64,000 bases of DNA from Hyphomonas pacifica (GTDB taxonomy: Bacteria > Pseudomonadota > Alphaproteobacteria > Caulobacterales > Hyphomonadaceae). The position numbers and the translations under genes were made by a program. The notes under the pieces are model-generated. The model did no database searches. It was given only the letters and a program-made list of their open reading frames with translations, and was not told the DNA's origin. Shown one piece after another: positions 30,901 to 39,406 of the stretch. The stretch is taken from the NCBI RefSeq assembly GCF_000682675.1, contig NZ_AWFA01000001.1, forward strand, positions 165,698-229,697, given 5' to 3'. Position 1 is the stretch's first letter; each line of letters opens with the position of its first letter.

Positions 30901-33900
30901 CAGAATGAACTTTGCGCGTATGCAATCTGCGCCAGGTTTCCTCAAACGGCTTCATGGCTTTTGCATGCACGATCAAATTCTGGTGCATCTTAGCGCCAGA
31001 TCCACGCCCCAACGCATCGCACACGCTGCGACAGGCCTCTGAAGGGCCGCCAATCATACAGTCGCGGTCGGAATAAATGATCGTAATTTCCACGCCGGGT
31101 TGGCGGGCAATCTCTCTACGCACATTTTCCAGTGATGCCTGCACGCGCCAATTGCTCCAGTCAGAGGGAACATTTGGGCCCCAGGCCTCTCGTGCTGTTT
31201 CAAAGTCGCCACCAAGATGGCGCTCATACATTGCCGCATCAGAAATCTCATCCAGCAGAGCGCCCGGATCATCCCAAAAGCCGAATGCAAACAGCGCATT
31301 GCTCTCGCCCAGCGACAGCCCCAATGCCGCCTGTGGTTTGATACCTAATATGCCCATCAGCAAGAACGCATGAGCCTGACTGATCAGTGTACCCGCACAT
31401 AATTGCTCAAACTCGCTGAGGCTGGAGCGCATCAGCAATGGAGCAATCTCCTGCGCCTTGTCCAAACCGGACAGTTTCTGGCGCAGGTCCGGGAAAGCCA
31501 TCAAAAGACCGCGCCCCATCCTGGGATAGACGGCGGCAGAGCCGGTGAACATGAAGGCCAATTCCCCTTTGGCCTTGCCTTCGCCAAAGTGTACGCCGTC
31601 TCCGGAAGGCGCCTCACCGCGCGACAGATATATCTGCGCTTCTGTCTTCTTTGCTTCCAGTTCCTCTGCGGAGGACGCCAGCAATGCGATGCGACAGGCA
31701 CCTCGTCCGCCGGTTTTGCCCGATGCGACTTTCGTTGCCAGCGCATCCTTGTCCTTGCCTGCAGCCCAGAACAAATACGGCGCGGGCCTGAGGGGATCTC
31801 CGACAGTCCGCGGCGATGCAGGCAGGAACTCGGCATAGCCTGCGGAATTGACCGCCGTCTCCGCCACACCAATTCGCAGAGTTTTCTTTGAACTACCCAG
31901 ATCCGGCATCGCGCCGTCATCCGAAATCTTCAATCCGCGTGCAGACGCCAGAGCTTCCACAGCCATGCAGAAAACAGTGTCTGCGCAGGGCGCATATCCA
32001 TAGGCATCTTGGAGGGATGTCGGTCGACTGGCCGGTGTCGCCTTCCAGAACACACCCGGTACAATTCCCAAATGTGACGAGTCAGAATCGGGAAGATCCT
32101 CCACACGTTTCAGGATCAGGGCCGCAGCCTGATCCCCCGGACACTCCGTCAACCCCATATTAGACAAGGCCATGGCCCGGACAGGCTCGGTGGCAAAATC
32201 AGCGGCGGCAACAATGGCCGTGTCGATGGTCCCATTGCGCAAGGCTTCAATCGCCAGATCCAGCGCCGCCAACCCTGATGCCGCATCCGCCGAGACGGAA
32301 AAGCCCATGCCGTGATAGTCTTTGGCATAGGTCAGTCGGTTTGCCGTCATGTTGGCCATCGCGCCGAGTACCGTGGCTGCACTTAAGAAAGGCGCAATGC
32401 GATTCTGCATTTCGGCGAGCCTAGCCGCACCCGCAGCGCCGCCGACCAGACCAGCAAGCCGTTCCCGCAGCAGCCAGCGAGCAGAATCCGCGGCGCACCC
32501 TATGGCCGTAAAAACGCCTGTGCGCCCCTGATCGACATCCCCTGCCGACGCCAGAGCCTCTTGCACAACATCCAGAATGGCCAATTGCTGAGGTTCTGCC
32601 TCTGCAAGGTCCCTTGGGGGGGTACGGGCACTGATGGCATCCGCGCCAATATTTTGACAGGGTTCGGACGGCTTCAGAGGATGATTCATAAGCCGGCGGA
32701 GCACCGCCTCACTCCCCCTATCCTGACCCGCGAGCAGCCCCGTTGCGACGAGCGCTATGTCCCCGTCATAGGGCTCTGGCAGTCTCACCTGGAACTGCTT
32801 TTCGGCTGGGCTGTATTGCTCAAGAATCAAATGCGCATTGTTTCCGCCAAATCCAAAATTGCTGATGCCTGCGAGACGCGGCCCCTCAGGCCAGACTTCT
32901 TCCTGCTGAATGACTCTCAAACCCGATGCACTGGCTGGCTCAATCAGGCTCCCATCTATGGGGGTGGCAGGCAAAACTCCGTGCTCGAAAGCGGACGTCA
33001 TCTTAAGAACGCTGGCGAGGCCTGCAGCGGTGATCAAATGACCCGTATTCGCTTTCAGCGACCCGATGGAAAGTGCATCACCCCGCTGAAACATCTGCGC
33101 AGAGGCGAGTAATTCCACACTGTCTCCTGTTGGTGTGCCGGTTGCGTGACATTCAAGATATGAGACGCTGTCAGGAGACACACAGGACATGGCATATGCC
33201 TGACGCATTGCTTCCAGCTGCCCTTCCCTTGATGGGGCCAGTAGGCCTTTCCTGCGTCCATCATTCGACAGGCCAACCCCGCGAATAACTCCGTAGACCT
33301 TATCGCGGCGCGTAATGTCACTCAGCCGTTTCAGTACGACTGAAACAGCGCCCTCTGACGGGACTAGGCCATCCGCCCCCTGCACGAAAGGTCTCGATGT
33401 TCCCGTCGGGCTAAGAGCCTTTAGGGCATCGAAGCCGATATGCAGGATCAGATTATCTGCCGCATTCACGGCCGCAACAACGGCATAATCGAGCTGACGC
33501 GATTGCAAGCGACGGCAGGCAGTTTCCAACGCATAGAGCGATGAGGCACAGGCCGCGTCCAGCGAGAATGCCGGTCCGCCCAGCCCCAAAACCTGGGAGA
33601 TCAAGCGGGCCGGCAGCGCAGAATTAAAGGCACTTTCAGGTGCGCCAGAATTTTCCCCTGACCAGACAGACGCGGCATATGCCGCATGCGCTGCACTGGG
33701 ATAAGAGAGATTGGCCACGAACACGCCCGTTTTGGCACGCCGCGAGCGTGCAACCCGCGCATCCTCCCATGCCTCTATCGCCGCATGGACAGGCCATGCG
33801 CAGACGGGGTCAGACACGACAGATGTGCGATAAGCTTCCGGAATACGCTCCGGGTCAAAAACACTCTCAAACCCCTCGACCAGACCAGAAACATACCCCT

Positions 33901-34066
33901 CATTTCGCTCTGCAGACGCGCCTTTTAGTCTCCGCGCAGGCACAGGCCCATAGACGATCTGCCGGTCACGTACAATTTGCCAGAGGGCATCAGGCGTCAA
34001 CGCACCAGGCAGTACACAGCCCTGACCAACGATTGCGATGGGTTCAAACCGGCAAGTGCCTGTCAT
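27971..34066 (-). CDS. pfaC: Pfa-type synthase subunit: KS-CLF-AT-DH-DH (PfaC-like)
   Basis: Iterative polyketide/fatty-acid synthase subunit of the polyunsaturated fatty acid (Pfa) type. Residues from ATG 34066: active ketosynthase (about 8-420; Cys173 in DAACASS, His307 in ECHATGT, His343 in NTGH), chain-length factor (about 430-750; DAAS where an active KS has DAAC), acyltransferase (about 830-1170; Ser918 in GLSLGE), then two FabA-like double-hot-dog dehydratases (about 1280-1650 and 1680-2020) each with one active-looking half (FYQGHFHEDP; YFKAHFYQDP). 2,031 residues. Marine gammaproteobacterial PfaC lacks the AT, which sits in PfaB; the merged order here is like myxobacterial Pfa3 without its C-terminal acyltransferase. 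ATG overlaps the KR stop (ATGA). The product is not known. Confidence 0.9.
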   Translation of the reverse strand: MTGTCRFEPIAIVGQGCVLPGALTPDALWQIVRDRQIVYGPVPARRLKGASAERNEGYVSGLVEGFESVFDPERIPEAYRTSVVSDPVCAWPVHAAIEAWEDARVARSRRAKTGVFVANLSYPSAAHAAYAASVWSGENSGAPESAFNSALPARLISQVLGLGGPAFSLDAACASSLYALETACRRLQSRQLDYAVVAAVNAADNLILHIGFDALKALSPTGTSRPFVQGADGLVPSEGAVSVVLKRLSDITRRDKVYGVIRGVGLSNDGRRKGLLAPSREGQLEAMRQAYAMSCVSPDSVSYLECHATGTPTGDSVELLASAQMFQRGDALSIGSLKANTGHLITAAGLASVLKMTSAFEHGVLPATPIDGSLIEPASASGLRVIQQEEVWPEGPRLAGISNFGFGGNNAHLILEQYSPAEKQFQVRLPEPYDGDIALVATGLLAGQDRGSEAVLRRLMNHPLKPSEPCQNIGADAISARTPPRDLAEAEPQQLAILDVVQEALASAGDVDQGRTGVFTAIGCAADSARWLLRERLAGLVGGAAGAARLAEMQNRIAPFLSAATVLGAMANMTANRLTYAKDYHGMGFSVSADAASGLAALDLAIEALRNGTIDTAIVAAADFATEPVRAMALSNMGLTECPGDQAAALILKRVEDLPDSDSSHLGIVPGVFWKATPASRPTSLQDAYGYAPCADTVFCMAVEALASARGLKISDDGAMPDLGSSKKTLRIGVAETAVNSAGYAEFLPASPRTVGDPLRPAPYLFWAAGKDKDALATKVASGKTGGRGACRIALLASSAEELEAKKTEAQIYLSRGEAPSGDGVHFGEGKAKGELAFMFTGSAAVYPRMGRGLLMAFPDLRQKLSGLDKAQEIAPLLMRSSLSEFEQLCAGTLISQAHAFLLMGILGIKPQAALGLSLGESNALFAFGFWDDPGALLDEISDAAMYERHLGGDFETAREAWGPNVPSDWSNWRVQASLENVRREIARQPGVEITIIYSDRDCMIGGPSEACRSVCDALGRGSGAKMHQNLIVHAKAMKPFEETWRRLHTRKVHSGPKVRLYANAVNGTYTPDSETVADMLTRQAVDTVDFPKTVLQAWQDGVRTFVELGPRDTLTQSLPYILKDKPFTAVATDRIESSDLAQVAELASVLFAEGRQVRMKRVEEALAEARSNALPRPEKWSVTREVPYARPVVPQLAHCAVLRIAPQQPSCCYPKAKPVSHLEGLIAFPPPPKDRPLPDPKKVVSGGEPLLQRSPCGPSWEYEAIEASTRGKMSDFFGEQFRQQDAYARQVRLPAPPLLLVDRITGIDAEPGIESKGVIWTETDLSADQWFMHDGRIRPGPLIECGQADLTLIGWMGADFRNQDERVYRLLGCEITFHEGGFPEPGDTLRFQIEITGHATLADVRMFFFQYDCCIGNRPVFSVRNGQAGFFSDAELAAGKGVVWSAERDGPPTVEVNPFPAEQASRKKAFSPADLDAFRQGDIYACFGEGFELAAAQSRPACLPDGKLELFDDVEIFDPKGGPWGRGYLKARAAVPADIWFYQGHFHEDPCMPGTLMAEAAVQAMEFYAAAAGLTLERDGYVFEPVPGHTAQFICRGQVIPDQVHDLAYEVFIDEIIDGDTPEIYATLLASSDGKKVFHCPRFGLRLRRTWPAPRQNRQPRRIGPQQESRGDYAALLDCANGAPSAAFGDMYTRFDHEGIVPRLPQPPYHMMTRVMEVSTRPGVQEVGAAVRCEYDIPPQAWYFQDNGNGAMPFAVLSEIALQPCGWLASHCGFALSGALKFRNLEGNGHLYREVFPGDKTLVIESSLSGFSRVGPMTIVSFDVTVLCKSGERVLDLKTQFGFFPSGALARQAGLSNKPHFSSAYALPSKVVVVEDDQALLAKGQLCMLDDVDYFDAEGGEAGLGLIRGRQAVDPHAWYFKAHFYQDPVQPGSLGLDALAQLLARAMLLKGLHSNIAKPRFETLASDHPVQWSYRGQVTPDKKEVVTVIEITSIEQQEDRVVATARGSLWRDGLRVYEVAEMSLALVDAS

Positions 34067-35436
34067 GATGTCCACTCGTCTCCGATAACCAATTCTGTTT
34101 CACTCGGCTCACCGAACAGGATTTGATCGGCAAAGATTCGGGCCCCGTCTTCCAGACTGATCAGTTGAATGCCGCGCTGGGCAAAATGCGCCGCCAATGT
34201 GTCATCCACCATGCCGCCTTCCCATGGCCCCCAGCAGAAGCTCTTCACAATGGCATCCGACAGCTGATGGGACAGCTCACGCGCCACCGCATTCAGCCAG
34301 GCATTGGCCATGGCATAATCACTCTGACCCACATTGCCGAATACAGCCGCAGCAGATGAAAAAAGGCCCACATGCCGTAGCCGGGAGATATCCAGGCAAG
34401 CCAGAATGCTCAACAAGCCCTCGACTTTCGGGAGGAAGACGCGTTGCACGTCTTCCGGTGTCTTCTTGTCGGCGAGACTATCCGCCAGGACGCCGGCCCC
34501 ATGGATGAGCCCCGTAACCGGACCATATTGCGCAACGGCATCCTGCATGGCATGCTTTAGCCCATCGGCATCGGATACATCCGTCCTCAGATAAACCGCC
34601 TCGGCTCCCGCTGTTTCAATGGCATTAAGGGTCTGCCGGATTTCAGCGCTGGCCAGCAAGACTTTTGCCTGCCTGTCTATGTCTGGTAATGCAGGCTTCA
34701 GACCCCGCGCCTTTGCATCCTGTATCAGGGCCATTCGCAGTGACTTGATATCCGTCATCACGGGCAGATGCTGAGGCCACTCCACAATCGGAGACCGCCC
34801 AGCCAACAGGAAGACCGAATCGGGCTGCATTCGCGCCAGACGGCTGACACAAGAAGCTGTAACCCCCCTGCCCCCCCCAGACACGAACCAGACATTTCGG
34901 TCACTCTGCGCACATCGGGACTGGAGAGAAGCGCCCGAGACTTTCAGCTCATACGCATGCTGTCCCGCAAAGATGACATCTCCAAACCCCGAAGACAGCG
35001 CCTGAAGAATGCCGGGGAAGTCAGCGTCTCCACGCCCCTCAAGCGACCAGGTCACAATATCCGTACCCGGCCATTCCTGCGAGAGGGTTCTGGAGAGCCC
35101 CTGCAAACCCGAGAGGTGCGTCAGCTCATCGGCCTGCGCTCGCTCAAGAAGGATCAGCTTACGCCCTTCATGTTGCAGTCGCCGACAGGTCTCGAGAACC
35201 CGCCAATGGCGCTCTGTAATCGGCTCCTCGCTCAATCCTTCGGTCATGATAACATATGCCGCATTCACCGCTTGGGCACTGTCTTGCAGACAAGCTGTGG
35301 CGCCTGCATCCCGCAGTGTCTGAACAAGGCCAGAAGCCAGCTCAGGCGCACCCTCGGTGACAGAGATTATCCCCAGCTCTTGCATGGGATGGCCTTGCCC
35401 TATAGCGCTGCAAGGCTGAAGCGAAACTACTCTCAC
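34063..35436 (-). CDS. Ketoreductase of the Pfa synthase, encoded separately in the -1 frame
   Basis: Polyketide-type ketoreductase with an N-terminal structural half (about 1-175) and a catalytic half: NADPH motif SGGGRGVT (186-193), HGAGVLADS, Lys337, Ser360 in FSSAAAVFG, Tyr374 in SDYAMAN. In known Pfa synthases this domain is the C-terminus of PfaA; here it is a separate frame 74 bp beyond the PfaA stop. Starts available are GTG 35436 (weak ribosome site) or ATG 35385 (AAGG 7 nt upstream). The frame is open upstream of GTG all the way to the slippery site at 35517, and that stretch (EPEYQSRVRVVSLQP) reads like a normal linker plus first KR strand, so the natural product may be a PfaA-KR fusion. 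The NADPH motif is written with G8 and G6 runs. Confidence 0.88.
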   Translation of the reverse strand: MRVVSLQPCSAIGQGHPMQELGIISVTEGAPELASGLVQTLRDAGATACLQDSAQAVNAAYVIMTEGLSEEPITERHWRVLETCRRLQHEGRKLILLERAQADELTHLSGLQGLSRTLSQEWPGTDIVTWSLEGRGDADFPGILQALSSGFGDVIFAGQHAYELKVSGASLQSRCAQSDRNVWFVSGGGRGVTASCVSRLARMQPDSVFLLAGRSPIVEWPQHLPVMTDIKSLRMALIQDAKARGLKPALPDIDRQAKVLLASAEIRQTLNAIETAGAEAVYLRTDVSDADGLKHAMQDAVAQYGPVTGLIHGAGVLADSLADKKTPEDVQRVFLPKVEGLLSILACLDISRLRHVGLFSSAAAVFGNVGQSDYAMANAWLNAVARELSHQLSDAIVKSFCWGPWEGGMVDDTLAAHFAQRGIQLISLEDGARIFADQILFGEPSETELVIGDEWTS

Positions 35437-35472
35437 ACGGCTTTGATACTCTGGTTCAGTCGGTGCATCCGC

Positions 35473-35523
35473 AAGGGGACGGGAGAACGCAGGCGGCGTT
35501 CCGCCGTCCCTTATCTGAAAAAA
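35473..35523 (-). promoter_or_regulatory. Candidate programmed -1 frameshift site (T_TTT_TTC plus hairpin)
   Basis: The coding strand reads GAT-TTT-TTC-AGA-TAA at the end of pfaA. T_TTT_TTC (35523-35517) fits the X_XXY_YYZ slippery rule, and slipping back one base gives TTT-TTT-CAG-ATA-AGG, the ketoreductase frame. Downstream is a 5-bp all-GC stem (35505-35501 with 35496-35492, loop AACG), extended by an outer stem (35512-35506 with 35480-35473, one bulge), starting 4 to 6 nt after the heptamer, near the usual spacing. A T7 instead of T6 would fuse the frames outright, so a deletion or assembly error must be excluded. Confidence 0.55.
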
Positions 35524-38500
35524 TCGGCAATCGCCCGGATCGTTCGAAGTTCCGTCAGCTCTTCCGGATCCACCTCTGGCAATTCCGGATACTGATCTCT
35601 CAAGGATGACAGAATCTCGACCTGCTTGATGGAGTCCACACCCAGCTCGCCTTCAAGGTCCATGTCGTCTTCGAGCATATCCTCCGGATAGCCTGTTTTT
35701 TCCGCAATGAGCGCACGCACTGAATCAGCCGTTACACCGCCCGTAACCGGCGCGGACGCATTAGAGACCGGCGCCATGATAGAGGGCTCCGCGGCTCCGT
35801 TTTTTTGCGACGAAGCACCAATGCCTGCGCCATCAATCATCTCGGCGATTGCGGCGATGGTGCGCAATTCGACCAATTGCTCAGGATCGATTTCCGGAAG
35901 CGCCGGAATGCGCTCGCGAATTGTCGACAGAATTTCGACCTGTTTGATGGAATCTACACCCAACTCGCCTTCAAGATCCATATCGGCTTCCAGCATATCT
36001 TCCGGATACCCCGTTTTCTCCGCAATGATACCTCTTACCAGACCCAACGAGTCATCATTCGAGACATTTTTGATTGCTTGCACAGCAGCGGGCTGAGGTG
36101 CGCGGGCTATAGGCTTCGCAACCGGCTCGGCCGGTGCCGCTGGTTTAGCAGGCACGGGTGGCTGCACAGAGGTATAGCTTCCATTCGGGCGTCCGCTTGG
36201 CACAGGCGCTGGTGCGTGCGGGACCACTGGCGCAGGAAGTGCCGCAGGAGGCCGCGGCGGCGTTGAAGGCTGATGTCCGGCCACGCCAGCAATCTGCCCT
36301 GCCACATTCAGGAAAGCTGTGTGCGCGCTTGTCATTACCGACATGTATTCAGAATGCCGCAGGGACATCTCTGAAATGATCCGATCTGAAACGGTTGCAG
36401 GCGCAGCACTCATGGCCGGTTCGCCGGAGGCAGATATGGAATGAGCAGGAGGAGTATCTTTTGTCATGAGAGGAGAGCCTGTCTGTTCTGGAAGGGCAGT
36501 TTTGGGAGCCGGTACAGCTTCACGCACCGGTTTGTGAATATTCGGCGCAGCCTTTCCAGCCGCACCTATTTCAGGAGGATAAGGTTTCTTGTAATTGGCG
36601 CCTGAGATCATCACGGCATGTTTTGATGGCGCTGGTTTTTCCGGTTGAGGCGGAAGCCCCTCGAACAGCTTCACAAAGTCCAAGGAGACTCCTGAGACGG
36701 CTAGCGTCGCGGATGCTGCCAGGAACTGGTTCACACCATTGCGTCGCTTGTGATCCAGCGACACAGCAAGATGCTCCTTGTCCTGCAGGATATTTCCCAC
36801 AAGACCTGACACAACAGAGCCCGGACCAATTTCAACGAAGATCCGCGCGCCTGCCGCATGCATCGCTTCGACTTGTTCCCGGAAGCGCACGGGCTGCACC
36901 AATTGCCCGGCAATGAAGTCTGGCAACTCAGCCACCTTGCACGCATACTTTCTCGCGGTGGCATTCGCATAGACATCCAGTTTCGGGCTTCGCAGTTTCT
37001 GCTTCGCCAAAAGCTTGGCGAACGGCGTAACAGCCTCTGCAACAATTTCCGAATGGAAGGCTGTGGCCACTGGCAAGCGCCGCGCCTTGAAGCCAGCCTC
37101 GTCACAAGCCTGTTGCGCAGTCTCAATCTCCTCGACAGTACCTGACAACACAATCTGGTCTGGTGCATTGTCATTGGCCAGCACGACGGACAGCCCGGTT
37201 TTCTCAATCAGCCCATTGATTGTGTCCGCATCGGTCTGCACGGCCAACATCGCGCCTTCAGATGCACTGGCCGCCACAGCCATCTGCGCACCGCGCTCTG
37301 CAGACACGGTCAGGGCCGTATCAACATCCATGACACCAGCCTGATGCAGAGCCATGATCTCACCAAAACTGTGTCCGGCTGTCATGTCCGGCTGCAGGCC
37401 CAGGGTATCCAGCAGCGCAAGCTGCGACAGCGCCACAGCAGCGATGGCGGGCTGAGCATGCTGCATTTCTGTCAGCCGCTGGGTCTGCGTTCCGAAATCC
37501 AACTGGTCGAACGCGTTGGGCGGAAAGGCCAGTCGGTCAAGGCGCAGGTCACCCGTCCTCTTGTGACCTGCGGCACGATCCCAAATCTCACGCGCAGCCG
37601 GGAAAGCCATTGCAAGATCGCTCCCCATTCCGACATATTGGCTGCCCTGCCCCGAGAACATGAAAGCCACTTTACCCTCAACCGGCGGGTCGAGAGACGC
37701 TGCGCAATCCTGCTTAAGTGGCCGCTTGCCAACTTCTCGGGCCTCAATCTGGCCAGCCAGCGCAGCGCCCTTGCCAATCAGATCAGCCGGGTTTTCTGCT
37801 ATGATCGCGGCCCTTGCCCCGGCTCTAGCGTCAAACCCCTCATGCGTACGGCAGGCACGTAGCGCGAGATCGGCTTCGGGCACTTCACAGCACACGGATT
37901 TGATCGACGCCGCCAGTTCCTCAGGCGTCTCTGCAGAGAACAGGAACAGCTCTGCCGGCAAAACCCGATATGGCCGCACCGCACGCGCGCCGACATACTC
38001 TTCAAGGGTCACATGGAAATTGCTGCCGCCAAACCCAAAGGAACTGACTGACCCACGTCGCGGCCGCTTTGGCGGGCTGATCCAGGGACGCGGCTCCGTA
38101 TTCAGATAGAAGACCTTGCTGTCCTTGATAACATCGGCGGGTTCTTCAATCTTGATGGTGGGCGGAAGCACTTTGCGGCTCAGCGCATTGACCATTTTCA
38201 CCAGGCTGGCCGAGCCCGCCGCGGCCTTTGTATGTCCTATCTGGGATTTGATGGAGCCCAGCGCGCACCATGGGGTTTCGGCGCCTTCCCCGAAGACAAG
38301 ATGCAGGCCGTCGAGCTCGGCCTTATCCCCGGCACGTGTGCCCGTGCCATGCCCCTCGACAAGGTCGACCGCATCCGGACCATACCCCGCCTGCTCATAA
38401 GTCCTCCTCAGCGCCTTTGCCTGACCTTCAGGAACAGGCGCATAAATTGCCGTGCCCTTACCGTCTGACGATGCGCCAATCCCACGAATAACCGCATGGA

Positions 38501-39377
38501 TCGTATTGCCATCACGTTCGGCATCTTCAAGGCGCCTCAGGGCCAGCATGCCGACGCCTTCCCCCAACATCGTGCCATCGGCCTCATTTGAGAAAGGCCG
38601 ACAATCTCCCGTTGGAGACAGCGCCGGCGTCTTGGAGAAGCACATATACATAAGGATGTCGTTCAGCGCGTCGACCCCGCCGGTCAGCACCATATCACTG
38701 TCGCCAAGGCGCAGCTCATTTATGGCGATCTGTAGTGCCGCGAGACTGGACGCACAGGCCGCATCCGTCACCATATTGCTGCCACCCAAATCCAGACGGT
38801 TCGCAATCCGTCCCGCAACAACATTCCCCAGCAGGCCCGGAAATGTCGCCTCCTGCCATTCGGCGTAATGCGCCTCAATGCGGCCTGCGATGTCCTGAAC
38901 CTCATCTTCAACCACGCCAGCATCCCGCATAGCATTGACCCAAGCAGGGCGCTGAAGACGGCCTGCCATGTGCGCGGTCAGCTCCGTCGCAGAGGCGACA
39001 CCCAAAACGACACTGGTCCGACTACGGTCAATCAGCCCCTTGCTGTCGCGTTCAATATCTTCCAGCGTCATCTGCGCAGCAATCAGGGCCAATAGCTGGG
39101 CGGAATCCGTCCCCTGCATGGCCTTGGGCGGAATGCCAAAGGTTACGGGGTCAAAAGCCAGCGGATTAATGAATCCGCCGCGCCGCCCATATGTCTTGTC
39201 TGGCGCCTTCGGATCAGGATCATAGTAATCCTCAATCAGCCAGTGGCTGGCGGGTACATCTGATAACAGGTCCCGTCCTTCCATAATATCCCGCCAAAAG
39301 CCGGTGACGTCTCCCCTTCCCGGAAAGATCGCGCCCATGCCTACAATGGCGACAGGAATGGCAGACCTGGATGTCAT
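35511..39377 (-). CDS. pfaA: Pfa-type synthase subunit: KS-AT-ACP-ACP (PfaA-like)
   Basis: Core of the Pfa synthase. Residues from ATG 39377: ketosynthase (about 5-460; Cys208 in DAACASS, His343, His382), malonyl-type acyltransferase (about 570-915; Ser670 in GHSFGE), a Pro/Ala-rich linker (about 960-1110), and two nearly identical acyl carrier domains with the Pfa signature LGVDSIKQVEIL (phosphopantetheine Ser1143 and Ser1249). Two carriers is few; EPA/DHA synthases have five or more. 1,288 residues, ending right after the second carrier with no KR. GTG 39410 overlaps the pfaD stop (GTGA) but lacks a ribosome site; ATG 39377 follows GAGGAA. See the frameshift site at its 3' end. No phosphopantetheinyl transferase (PfaE) is found in the window. 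Confidence 0.92.
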   Translation of the reverse strand: MTSRSAIPVAIVGMGAIFPGRGDVTGFWRDIMEGRDLLSDVPASHWLIEDYYDPDPKAPDKTYGRRGGFINPLAFDPVTFGIPPKAMQGTDSAQLLALIAAQMTLEDIERDSKGLIDRSRTSVVLGVASATELTAHMAGRLQRPAWVNAMRDAGVVEDEVQDIAGRIEAHYAEWQEATFPGLLGNVVAGRIANRLDLGGSNMVTDAACASSLAALQIAINELRLGDSDMVLTGGVDALNDILMYMCFSKTPALSPTGDCRPFSNEADGTMLGEGVGMLALRRLEDAERDGNTIHAVIRGIGASSDGKGTAIYAPVPEGQAKALRRTYEQAGYGPDAVDLVEGHGTGTRAGDKAELDGLHLVFGEGAETPWCALGSIKSQIGHTKAAAGSASLVKMVNALSRKVLPPTIKIEEPADVIKDSKVFYLNTEPRPWISPPKRPRRGSVSSFGFGGSNFHVTLEEYVGARAVRPYRVLPAELFLFSAETPEELAASIKSVCCEVPEADLALRACRTHEGFDARAGARAAIIAENPADLIGKGAALAGQIEAREVGKRPLKQDCAASLDPPVEGKVAFMFSGQGSQYVGMGSDLAMAFPAAREIWDRAAGHKRTGDLRLDRLAFPPNAFDQLDFGTQTQRLTEMQHAQPAIAAVALSQLALLDTLGLQPDMTAGHSFGEIMALHQAGVMDVDTALTVSAERGAQMAVAASASEGAMLAVQTDADTINGLIEKTGLSVVLANDNAPDQIVLSGTVEEIETAQQACDEAGFKARRLPVATAFHSEIVAEAVTPFAKLLAKQKLRSPKLDVYANATARKYACKVAELPDFIAGQLVQPVRFREQVEAMHAAGARIFVEIGPGSVVSGLVGNILQDKEHLAVSLDHKRRNGVNQFLAASATLAVSGVSLDFVKLFEGLPPQPEKPAPSKHAVMISGANYKKPYPPEIGAAGKAAPNIHKPVREAVPAPKTALPEQTGSPLMTKDTPPAHSISASGEPAMSAAPATVSDRIISEMSLRHSEYMSVMTSAHTAFLNVAGQIAGVAGHQPSTPPRPPAALPAPVVPHAPAPVPSGRPNGSYTSVQPPVPAKPAAPAEPVAKPIARAPQPAAVQAIKNVSNDDSLGLVRGIIAEKTGYPEDMLEADMDLEGELGVDSIKQVEILSTIRERIPALPEIDPEQLVELRTIAAIAEMIDGAGIGASSQKNGAAEPSIMAPVSNASAPVTGGVTADSVRALIAEKTGYPEDMLEDDMDLEGELGVDSIKQVEILSSLRDQYPELPEVDPEELTELRTIRAIADFFR

Positions 39378-39406
39378 GTTAGTGTGTTCCTCATCACCCT
39401 TGCGCG

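Noticed and set aside
35815..36050. Third acyl carrier domain in PfaA
   Set aside because: Only two LGVDSIKQ motifs exist; the region before them is a Pro/Ala-rich linker.
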